Part shown: in pieces, positions 24,738 through 33,253 of the stretch | Layout of the letters: each line of letters opens with the position of its first letter | Position numbering within the stretch: the first letter of the stretch is position 1 | Source of the DNA: Gracilaria domingensis | Lineage: Eukaryota > Rhodophyta > Florideophyceae > Gracilariales > Gracilariaceae | Direction of reading: 5' to 3' | Assembly (NCBI GenBank): GCA_022539475.1 | Contig: VCMS01000100.1 | Location: forward strand, 251,195-315,194 | DNA: 64,000 nt | Program-made: the position numbers and the translations under genes | Notes under the pieces: model-generated | Database searches by the model: none | Told to the model about the DNA's origin: nothing | The model's input: only the letters and a program-made list of their open reading frames with translations

Positions 24738-25849
24738 GGTTTAACCGCAAACAACGAAGGCGAGCCTTTAAATGGCGACTTACGCTGGAGACCGCCACTT
24801 TCGGCAGCTCCTGGCAGCGCACTGCCAGTCTCGTCCGTGTCCGTATCCGCTCGCTTCTGAGGTCGGTGTCCGTGCCGTTATGAGCGGGTGCGATAAAGTG
24901 GCGTGTCGGACACGTCGCGATTCGGAGCTATTGCAAAGGACGCGTATTGTGCTAACAGTCGGGGATCAAGTGGGTTCGAAGCGCTGGTTTTGTCTAGTTT
25001 GATGTATGTGCACGCCGTGTGGATCGAAATCACTTCCGAAAGTGCCAGGAGGATTGTCTTGGGAGGTCTCCGGAGGGTCTCAGAATGTGGCCAGAACGTG
25101 CCCGCGGGCGGAGGGGGGGGCCGTCAGTCGTGTTAGGGTAGCTACCCTAACACGACCGGACCCCCACGCCTGCGGTCATAAAATCGCACATTTTTCAAAA
25201 AAATCGCCCAAAACGTGCCCGCGGGCCCGGAGGGGGGGGGTCCGGTCGTGTTAGGGTAGCTACCCTAACACGACCGACCCCCCTCCCGCCCGCGGGCACG
25301 TTTTGGGCGATTTTTTGAAAAATGTGCGATTTTATGCCCGAGGGCCGAGGGCTCCGGTGCTGCTAGGGAAGCTACCCTAACCCGACCGCTCCCCCCCCCC
25401 CCCCCCGCTACCGCCCGCGGGCACGTTTCGGGCACATTCTGGCGCCTTCCCAGGACCTCCCAAAACACGCCCCCCCGCCGTGATTTTGTTACATCCGGCC
25501 GCCGGGACATTGGCGCCGCTGTCCACTTGTATTGGCGGGAGAAGGCTGTACATGAATGGGAATGAGTGTACTCTTGACTACTATAGAAAGAATTTGAAGA
25601 GCACGATTAGAGAGCGCGACCATTGCTCACGTGAGTTATCATTGCGCGAACTCCACGACTCTAAAGCGTACGATCATCGTGCGAGCGGCCACGGACAGGA
25701 CACGGACGAGACTGGCAGTGCGGTGGGAGCAGCTGCTGAAAGTGGGCGTGCCCAACGTAAGTCGACATTTAAAGGCTCTCTTCCGTTGTTGTATCGTCCA
25801 GAGCGAGCGTATTGTTGATATACACCTTTAGCTGCAATATCTGTTCAAC
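24738..25849. promoter_or_regulatory. Divergent promoter island with three palindromes, left copy
   Basis: This lies between the methyltransferase (minus) and gene P (plus). Two inverted copies of one promoter core occur at 24762-24848 and 25697-25778, each with a GACGAGACTGGCAGTGCG block and a CATTTAAAGGCTC box near the gene start. Between them are three palindromic cores centred at 25141/25142, 25259/25260 and about 25371. The first is a perfect 30-mer and the second a perfect 34-mer around TTAGGGTAGCTACCCTAA. The second sits at the middle of a nearly perfect 170-bp inverted repeat (25168-25337). Runs of G or C and repeated CCCGCGGGC accompany them. Confidence 0.8.
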
Positions 25850-26418
25850 ATGAAGCCAACTCGTGTCCGAAGGCGTACGCAAAGCGTGACTCCTCGCACT
25901 CGGCGGAGCACTCGATCATTGCAAGGTGGAATGCGGGTTTCTCTGCAGATGGATATTGAGAATGAAGGAAAGATGATAGTCGGGGAAGCGTTGTTGCATG
26001 GAATTGGAAGTGTTCTACGCCACGAGTTGAACCGGAAGCAATTGGACCCAGGTCTTGTGGTGGTCCATAATATTGTCATCAGTCGAAGCGGTCAGACGTT
26101 CTACCCTTACCGGGCGGAGGGCCTGGATCTTCCACAATACATCCAGGATCTCCGGACGGCCGCTCCTTGGGATGAGAAAATGATGGAACCGGTGGCAGCC
26201 AGCATTCCGGCGTCCAAGCGACGAACGGTGAGCGCTATGAGTGAGTTGATGACGCCGACAAGCGGCACGAAGCCAATTCGAAGTTCATCAACACCGAGAG
26301 GTAGAGCATCAGTAGCCCCTCTGCGGGCCGGTTCGTCGTCTGTTTCGAAGCGGACTATGGAGGCGAGATCATCCCCAGCTACGAAGCGGACAGGCCAAAC
26401 AAAGTCTACGTCTGTGTT
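25850..26418 (+). pseudogene. P: N-terminal fragment of ParB/2OG-oxygenase gene, left copy
   Basis: From ATG 25850 the frame matches the right copy's gene P (37140 downward) for about 190 residues, then similarity stops inside a Ser/Thr/Arg-rich repetitive region at about 26418. The open frame runs on to 26575 in unrelated sequence. The first 41 residues are identical between copies and similarity falls with distance. The fragment is the disordered N-terminus only, so it lacks the ParB-like and oxygenase domains. Confidence 0.7.
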
Positions 26419-26875
26419 CTGCAAAGTGGAATATAGTGTGTTCACTTTGGAAACTAAGCTAGTTTTGGGGCTATTTGGGGCGCGCGAGGGAGTGGCAGAG
26501 GCTAGCACTCAAAAAATTAAGAAATTTTGGAATATTAAATTCCATTTCCCGCAGTTTAGTTCTTGGGTCCCCTAGTTTTTGTAGAGCTTCTACTTCGCCG
26601 CACCACCCCATTCAGTCTTTTCCGCGACCCTCTCTCAAAACTGCACTCGTGCTAGTTTGCCTTTCCATTTTCTCCCATGTTACAATGCCAACCGCAACTC
26701 ATCCCACCTCAATCATCCCATCACTTCTTCCCAGTCCACACCACCCCCGCTATTTACCCATTTCTCGCCCATCACGCGTTCGCATCCTCTCTCTCCGTCT
26801 CCGCAAACGTCATTTTGTAGAAGTCAGGTGGACAACCCTCCCCCTTCTCGTATACCCGCCTCGCCCAAAACGGCT

Positions 26876-27805
26876 TCAAATCCCTCCCATCCTTCTCTCC
26901 TCCTGTCCCCTCAGAATACCCTTCGCAGTCCGCGCTACCTCCGCCGCACTTCTAAACCCAGTCACCACCGGAGTTCCGACTCCCTCCTGCAGCCCTTCCT
27001 CCACCACCTTCTTCATCTCCTTACGCCTCTTCTTCAGACCGCTCTTCCGATCCCCAACCCCACCACCCTTTGTCTTCGGTGTCACAGGGGACCCCTTCTG
27101 CACCGCCACCCTTCCCACACTTCCCTTCTTCGTCTTTCCCTCCACACCTCCTTTCACCGTCTCCTCTTCCACCAATCTTTGCCTCTTGCTCAGCTCCTTC
27201 ACCTCCTTCTCCAGCACGTCCAACCTCTCGTTCAGGACCCTATTCTCCTCCCGCAACTCTCCGACCTCCCTTCCCGCGAACTCCACTATCCCATAAACAT
27301 GATTTCTCATCTCCACTCCCAATACCGACAACGAATTCCGCAGGCTCGAAATCGCCTCAGCCGAAACACCACTACCACCCCCACTCAGCACCACACCGCC
27401 CATTTCCGTTACAATCTCCACAATTCCATCGTCCAGTTGCTCCTTCATCACCAACCCCAACATCCCCACCCTCGCCTTCATCTCCCTCACAAACCGCATC
27501 TCCCTGTCACCCTCTCCACCCCCAATCTCTATCTGGTCTCCAACCTCTAACTGAGTCAGATGCACCGCACCCCTTCTTTCCATTGCGATCCGCTCCACAT
27601 CCAATTCTACACCCTTCTCCACCTCATCACAATCTCCTCTCCTCGCCTCACACTTCTTTCCTTCATCGGCCACTTCCATCTTCTGCGACATCCGACCAGC
27701 CGCCGTAATCACGTCCTCTTCCCGCTTTGGTGACGGCGTCGGCGGTATCTCCTTCCCCTCCAGCAGCGCCAACAGCTCCTCATCCTTCACATATCCGTTC
27801 GACAT
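26876..27805 (-). CDS. Unrecognised coiled-coil protein
   Basis: 309 residues from ATG 27805 (MSNGYVKDEELLALLEGKE). An acidic N-terminus is followed by a central helical segment, a clear heptad-like coiled coil (REENRVLNERLDVLEKEVKE) and a basic C-terminal tail. A TATA-like TTAAATA lies about 185 nt upstream. The coding strand is strongly purine-rich. It lies immediately beyond the truncated end of the left large-element copy, so it may belong to another mobile element that interrupts it (for example an ORF1- or gag-like protein), but I see no diagnostic motif. A host gene remains possible. Confidence 0.45.
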   Translation of the reverse strand: MSNGYVKDEELLALLEGKEIPPTPSPKREEDVITAAGRMSQKMEVADEGKKCEARRGDCDEVEKGVELDVERIAMERRGAVHLTQLEVGDQIEIGGGEGDREMRFVREMKARVGMLGLVMKEQLDDGIVEIVTEMGGVVLSGGGSGVSAEAISSLRNSLSVLGVEMRNHVYGIVEFAGREVGELREENRVLNERLDVLEKEVKELSKRQRLVEEETVKGGVEGKTKKGSVGRVAVQKGSPVTPKTKGGGVGDRKSGLKKRRKEMKKVVEEGLQEGVGTPVVTGFRSAAEVARTAKGILRGQEERRMGGI

Positions 27806-28039
27806 CTTTAGAAGAAGAAGTAGTAGTTGGATCGAAGTTTCCGCTGCGATACAGTGCAATCGAGCTAAACTGTGCTGTCCACCCCCACTGTCCAACCACA
27901 CGGGTTATATCCAGCACCATGATTGTCCCTGTTTTCCTCATCCCATTTACCGCCAAAAAATGTACTGTACACCTCCGCACCGTCCACTATTTAAGCGCCA
28001 CCGCTTTGTCCCCTCTTTGGCGCTCACATAGTCCCCACC

Positions 28040-28400
28040 CCCTCGCCTCGACCGGTGACATTTTTCTCTTCCACCATAACCTCACTGGATGGTTATAGCA
28101 AAACAGGAAGATATTGCCAGTGGAGGAAAGCTAGGGAATAGTGATTGTACTTAGAGTAGCTCACCCTCTGTCTCGACTGGGGGCATCTTCTTCTTCCGTC
28201 ACATCTTGTGTGGGTTGTGACAAAAAAAGAATATGTCACCACTCGACACTGGATGGGTAACAATGATGGCACGTAGAGTAGTTCATCTTCCCTCTCAGCG
28301 TCCACTGGGGATATATTGATGTTCTCTCACATCCTTTCCGGGTTGTGATACAAGAGATATACATCTCCAATGGAGACGGAGAATATAGTCGTGATAACAC
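28040..28400. repeat. Three diverged tandem repeats of about 125 bp
   Basis: Three successive units begin near 28046, 28170 and 28298. Each contains a TCGAC/GTCCAC-TGGGG-like start, a pyrimidine-rich CTTC..CACAT stretch and GGTTGTGA, and the first two are followed by TAGAGTAG. They are strongly diverged. They lie just downstream of the ribulose-phosphate epimerase gene. No gene is seen between 27990 and 28444. Confidence 0.45.
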
Positions 28401-28444
28401 CTAAAGGTAACAATGTAATAAACAATAATTTTATGCTACTATCT

Positions 28445-29143
28445 CTAACCAACCTTTCGAAAACCAGCTATGACATCAGCTAGGTTACTCGAGCCAAAGA
28501 TGGCAGGTCCTGCAACTGAAATGTTTGCACCGGCCTTCACTACTCCTTTCACAGTATTCAGTCCAATACCCCCATCCATGTGTATCCCTATTCTTGGGTA
28601 CAACTCCCTTGCATGTCGCACCTTATCAAGAACACCCTCCATAAACGCCTGTCCTACAAACCCTGGCTCCACAATCATCAACAATAACATGTCTACAACT
28701 CCTTCCTTCGTAAGTGCTTCTACGACCTTTATAGACGTATTCGGGCGCAACGCAACTCCAACCTGCATTCCCATCCTTTTACTTCGGTTACATAATTCCT
28801 TCAACACCACGTTCTCCTCCTCAGTTGGTACCTCGCACTTTTCTAGTCCCTTAGCCACACTCTCGATATGAAATGTGACTCCGTCTGCGCCTGCTTCTGC
28901 AAGGTCTTTTATCCAGCGCCCAGGATCTGATACCATCAGATGACTGTCCAAAAACAATTTCGTATGCCTCCGCAACGCTTTCAAAACAGGCGGTCCAACA
29001 GTAAGGTTGGCCACAAAATGACCATCCATTACATCTATATGCAGCCACTCCGCTCCAGTCTCTTCCATTGCACTCGCTTCATCTGAAAGGCGAGCAAAGT
29101 CTGAAGCCAAAATTGATGGCGCTATAATTAAACGAGAATCCAT
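28445..29143 (-). CDS. RPE: Ribulose-phosphate 3-epimerase
   Basis: Interconverts D-ribulose 5-phosphate and D-xylulose 5-phosphate in the pentose phosphate and Calvin cycles. From ATG 29143 it is 232 residues, the normal family length. The TIM-barrel signatures are present: IAPSILASDFARL, HIDVMDGHFVANLTVGPP with the metal-binding His and catalytic Asp, DSHLMV, MIVEPGFVGQAF, HMDGGIG with the second catalytic Asp, and the phosphate-binding VAGPAIFGS. The frame extends 23 codons upstream without a clear transit peptide, so I take it as cytosolic. It is divergent from the reductase-like pseudogene to its right. Confidence 0.93.
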   Translation of the reverse strand: MDSRLIIAPSILASDFARLSDEASAMEETGAEWLHIDVMDGHFVANLTVGPPVLKALRRHTKLFLDSHLMVSDPGRWIKDLAEAGADGVTFHIESVAKGLEKCEVPTEEENVVLKELCNRSKRMGMQVGVALRPNTSIKVVEALTKEGVVDMLLLMIVEPGFVGQAFMEGVLDKVRHARELYPRIGIHMDGGIGLNTVKGVVKAGANISVAGPAIFGSSNLADVIAGFRKVG

Positions 29144-29606
29144 ACTGAACATCGATAACTTCAGTAACTCCAAACCCGTCCTTCCCAAACATACCCCTCT
29201 CTTATACCGCAATAAAAAAGAAGATTATGGCAATCAGAGTGAAGCTATAGAACCCGTTCACGTCATTTATGAAGCCAAAATGGCTCCTTTCATCCTGTAC
29301 TCAAGCTCCCCGTAACTCGTACTTTACAACTCATGTTCGAATTTTGTTTCATTCATTGTACACTTTCTACTCTTCCACCTACTTTTCATAAAACATCATC
29401 ACACTTTGTGGCTTGTCGTCTCATACAAGCTCTATCATTCATTCAGTACAATCACATATCATACATTTCGCCCACCTTCACAAGGTGAACCATGTTCGCG
29501 TTCTGCGCTTACCAGCCGTTTGTAGTTAAGTACCACTCTTTACCCCAGCAGTTCTCAGCCCAATCTTTCATTTTTATCGTCACACAAAAACAATCGAACA
29601 CTTGCA
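29144..29606. other. Intergenic region between divergent genes
   Basis: Contains the presumed promoters of the epimerase (minus) and the reductase-like pseudogene (plus). AT-rich with pyrimidine-rich plus-strand tracts. No conserved element was recognised. Confidence 0.4.
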
Positions 29607-30509
29607 ATGAACTCCCAGTCCAACATGCCTCCGACTGCGCCTCCGAATCTCAGATACTCTGACGTCCCTCAGGTTTCATCTCCCACCGGCAGGACTGGGC
29701 CCATTATTGTTGGCAGGGGGCGTATAGGTACCATGCTGGCGAACGAAGAAGATATGGTCATTTCCGCACAAGAATTCTGCAGCATGGCTGCTACCTCCCA
29801 TCTTTATGATGTACCAATACCAGTTTGTCGATGAACGAACAATCTGGAGACCGTAATTTAGGCTTGCCCTTATTCGCTCAGAGAGAATCTCGTTTTCTTC
29901 CAGAATGGAGATATCATACCTTTGCTTTCGAAGCTCGCTGTGGAAAAATGTTAAAAAGTAGTCCTATACCTTGGTGTTCCCTCAAAAAACGCAGCTCCGC
30001 AGGATGGTGTCAGTCCTTAAAGTCCGGATAGTCTCACTGTCGCAACAGGAAAGTGGGCCTCCAACGTCGCAGACAGGTTCAGATCTATGGGTCTCACTTG
30101 CAGGATTGTCGACGAAGACACATATCTCGTAAGCCATTATGAGAAGCTCGTGTGGCTGTCAGTGTTCAACATCGTCGGGGCCTCAAAAGGTTTTATTCCT
30201 ATGGACGTAGTCGCTACGGAGTGCAGTACGGTTGTGCTCACAATAATGAAAGAGCTGTTGAAGATAGTTTCGCTTAAGACAGGTACTACTTTCAACCTGG
30301 AAAAGACCGTTGGGAGACTTCTTGCATATGGGAAAACTCTCGTTGGCTTTCCTACTTCTTTCTCCGACTTTCAGTTTAGGAACGCGTACTTCTACGACTT
30401 TTCTCGCCAAGAAAGAAACATCGTAGGCGGTGACCCCGCTTCTTTTCATACAAACTACGTCAACGTTGTTAAGGAAAAGTTATCCCCCTCCCCATTCCCC
30501 CAGCTTTGA
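29607..30509 (+). pseudogene. Ketopantoate reductase-like (ApbA/PanE fold) pseudogene
   Basis: One frame of 300 codons carries an N-terminal Rossmann loop (PIIVGRGRIGTML), a middle segment containing LVFFQNGDIIPLL, and a helical C-terminal domain (KLVWLSVFNIVGASKGF) typical of 6-phosphogluconate-dehydrogenase-like C-domains of the ketopantoate reductase family. Four stops lie in this frame (TGA 29832-29834, TAG 29859-29861, TAA 29952-29954, TAA 30018-30020) with no frameshift, so it is a dead copy of a host-type gene. The exact substrate of the parent enzyme is not established; other NAD(P)-dependent dehydrogenases share this fold. Confidence 0.6.
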
Positions 30510-31136
30510 GGTTAGAACACATGACGTTTCGGTGTTGTAAACCTTTTAGAGATAGTTAAACATGAAAGTTACTTTATCGAAATGACCTGTTCCTATTACA
30601 TTACTTATATTGTTAGTCCTTCTGTGGTTCAAATATACCCCTTTAAATCCTACATCCCTTATCACTAATACCTGGCTAAGTTTTTGCTAGATGGAAAAGG
30701 GTCATCCCACATCATTAAATTGCACGATACTAGTAACAAAAGAAGTAAAATATTGTGATGTTTCTGAAGAACTAAGCCTTTGCAATACTTGGGGCACCCG
30801 TATAAAGTAAGGTAAACCTTTTATGGGTTTCAACCCTTAATGGAGGTTGTTTTACTGATCTTGATTTCTAAGCTCATGTTGAAGATATTCATAGTTTTCC
30901 TTTACGCACTTGAACCCGTACATATAATTGATGACTAAATCATCCTTTCTTTATTGCAAATCGATGCAAAAGCTTCTCGTCGTAGTAACGTTTTAAAACA
31001 GTACTACAATACCCGTATATGGTCGTTCTTAGACTCTTTTTATACTACGAAATACCTTGTGAACATCAATCACATCGTTCTCATTCGTATATCCACACTC
31101 ATTTGCAAAACGAACCCTTTCGAAAGCTTTCGAAAC
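30510..31136. other. Intergenic region
   Basis: AT-rich, no gene recognised. An open stretch upstream of 31137 in the frame of the next gene has no clear homology to its paralogue and is not included in the gene. Confidence 0.4.
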
Positions 31137-32010
31137 ATGTATAACTCAGAAGTTAGAGCCCAAGAAGTAACTCCTCAGCAGCTGGCTAACGAAATATTCG
31201 AAAATGGCTACGCCGTGATTAGTGATGTTGACGGTACTCTGAAAAGAGCTGGGGAGAACATTCCTGCCGAAACAGTCAAATGCATGAAGTACATCTAACG
31301 CACTCGTTGGTTTCGGAATTGCTACTGGGCGAGATATAGAGGATGCCGAGAGTTTCATGGAGCACCTGGGTGGCTACACTTTTGGCATCTCTGGAAACCA
31401 AGGCGCACCGGTGAGATTATCCAATGGTACCGAAACTGATCAGGACCTTGACACGGAAGGCTACGAAAGATGTGCAGCCGAACTTGAGAGACTTGTACTC
31501 TCCTTAAATGAATCGCACGGACTTTACGAAGAGCGTCAACAAGCAGTTGTGGGCACTAGAAAAGACAGTGGACTCCCTAACTTCACGTACAATGGACTGT
31601 CGAAGTGGAAACCAGAAGTTAACTCCGGTATTTCAAAAGTGTTGACATCCTTTCCGAACCTGGTTGCGTACCCTCAAGATGAAAACTGTGACATAGGGGA
31701 CATTCGTTTCACGAAAAATATTGGGGCGATAGCCTTCGTTGAAAACGACCCCCAGTTCGACACACATTTAATCGTTGCTTTCGGGAGTGCTTCCAATGAT
31801 GGCCCTCTACATGAAATGGCAACCCTGGCAGTTCATGTGAAGGGAGACGACCATCCAGCAGCGGTAACATATCTTGTTGATGGAGTGGAGGACGTGCATG
31901 AGACCATCAGAAGGGTGGCAGAACTGTACGGGTACAGAAAATGCAAGGGTCAATGGTTTAGAAATGCTCTTGGAATTTGTTTCAAGTGCTACGATGCCTG
32001 TAATACTTAG
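31137..32010 (+). pseudogene. HAD-superfamily phosphatase (trehalose-phosphatase-like), one frameshift
   Basis: The N-terminal part (ATG 31137) has the HAD nucleophile motif SDVDGTLKRAG with both aspartates. After CMKYI the frame ends at 31298, and the natural continuation (LVGFGIATGRDIEDAE) lies in the next frame to 32010, so a single frameshift near 31298 breaks it. The C-terminal signature is FGSASNDGPLHEM, with GS in place of the usual GD of motif IV. The gene is paralogous over its whole core to the minus-strand gene at 32063-33118, and the two are tail to tail, 52 bp apart. The layout of motifs resembles trehalose-6-phosphate phosphatases, but substrate is not proven. Confidence 0.65.
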
Positions 32011-32062
32011 TTAGGATATGAGATCTCAGTAATAAAAGTGTCGTATATATCTCAATACCCTT

Positions 32063-33118
32063 TTATGATTCATGGTGATTTTTATCGTGCTGCTTTTCCT
32101 CGTAGCCGTACAAAAGAGCCACCAGCATAATTGTCGAATGTACATCCTCCGCGCTTTCGAACAGGTTGCTTACTCCACCCGAGATACAATCTTCTTTGAC
32201 GTGAACGCCGTACACGCCTACCTCATGCAAAGGGCCGTCGCTCAAAGCACTTCCGAACGTCACGACGTCATCCGGATCAATAATTCTCGGTTCATTATCC
32301 ACAAGATTTGCTCCTCCGCTTCCTTTTTTGTATCGTTTGTCCACAAGTTCGCAACTTTTATCGCCGGGATAGATAACAAACGCATCCATCTTCTGCAACA
32401 GGTCCCCAATAGCAGAATCCACTTCTTCTCCCCACTGCCACAGTTTGTTGTACACGAAATTGGGAAGGCCACTATCACTTCTGGTCTCGACGAACCCCTT
32501 CTCATCATCATTCACAATACCATGCCTCCTATTCAAATCCCTTGCCAGGAACAGTAGTCCGTCAACAGTGTGGTCAAGGGTGTGATCATTGAATGCACCC
32601 TTAATTTTTCTCTCGTCAGAGAAACGCAGGAAAGCTCCATGATTCGCCGAGACACCAAACTTATAGTCTCCGAGTCCTTCCATTTTCCCCTCCACGTCGT
32701 CCACATCACCCCCTGTGACGAGTCCGAAACCAAGACGTTCGTCAACGAACTTCATACACTTCACAACTTCTTCTGGAATTGACTCTCCTTCTCTTCTCAA
32801 CGTTCCATCAAGGGAACTTAATATACCGTAACCATTGGCATATATGAACTTAGAGAAGGTATTGGGTGACATTTCCGCCAAATCTCTCTGTTCCTCTGCC
32901 ATTTTTCCTGATACAGTCACCATACTGCCACAAGTACCGCAAAGACAGGAACCGCATAGACTTCTTATCTTCATACTTCTCTTCAGACCAACCTTAAGTG
33001 CAGTTTCAAAAGCGGTAGGACGCTTCATGTTCAATTGCGAATTGAATGGTGACATCAATGATGTTAACGATACCAAGCATGTTCCAATTAGACGAAACAG
33101 GACCAAGACATATGACAT
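32063..33118 (-). CDS. HAD-fold protein, probable pseudoenzyme, inverted paralogue
   Basis: 351 residues. A hydrophobic N-terminus (VLVLFRLIGTCLVSLTSL) could be a signal or anchor, followed by a Cys-rich patch (CGSCLCGTCGS). The HAD core starts near residue 75. The motif I aspartates are changed: SSLDGT instead of DVDGT, so the nucleophile is missing. Motif II reads VTGG instead of ATGR, and motif IV reads FGSALSDGPLHE. The open frame is undamaged, so it may have a non-catalytic role. It is about half identical to the plus-strand copy at 31137-32010 by eye. A shorter start at the internal Met before AEEQRDL, matching the paralogue's length, is possible. Confidence 0.7.
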   Translation of the reverse strand: MSYVLVLFRLIGTCLVSLTSLMSPFNSQLNMKRPTAFETALKVGLKRSMKIRSLCGSCLCGTCGSMVTVSGKMAEEQRDLAEMSPNTFSKFIYANGYGILSSLDGTLRREGESIPEEVVKCMKFVDERLGFGLVTGGDVDDVEGKMEGLGDYKFGVSANHGAFLRFSDERKIKGAFNDHTLDHTVDGLLFLARDLNRRHGIVNDDEKGFVETRSDSGLPNFVYNKLWQWGEEVDSAIGDLLQKMDAFVIYPGDKSCELVDKRYKKGSGGANLVDNEPRIIDPDDVVTFGSALSDGPLHEVGVYGVHVKEDCISGGVSNLFESAEDVHSTIMLVALLYGYEEKQHDKNHHES

Positions 33119-33253
33119 TTGTTCAATTACCAGCCTGCCGCACCTTTTCTACGTTCATATGTATAGCCTTGCAATAGTATACTACTTTTAATACTCGCAA
33201 GACACTCATAATTTACTAATCATCTCAGCCAGTTCGAGGCGCTTGCAGCCTCA

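Larger units (their letters stand above)
14129..26418. mobile_element. Large DNA mobile element, left copy (truncated)
   Basis: This copy is mirrored by 36.5-46.0 kb. Homology starts at CAGATGCTAGTTTTTGGC near 14129 and stops abruptly at about 26418 inside gene P. Order: end region with hairpin, T (plus), B (minus), SET and methyltransferase (minus), divergent promoter island, first part of P (plus). T and B converge; methyltransferase and P diverge. No capsid, polymerase or integrase gene is visible, so I treat it as a DNA transposon with accessory genes rather than a virus-like element. The far end with ParB and oxygenase domains is missing from this copy. Confidence 0.75.

Noticed and set aside
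25120-25280. Telomere, because of TTAGGG/CCCTAA
   Set aside because: Only single units occur inside palindromes, in the middle of a gene-bearing region, and not as tandem arrays.
26475-27708. Several long plus-strand open frames rich in Pro and Ser
   Set aside because: They are the complement of the purine-rich coiled-coil gene and have low-complexity composition only.
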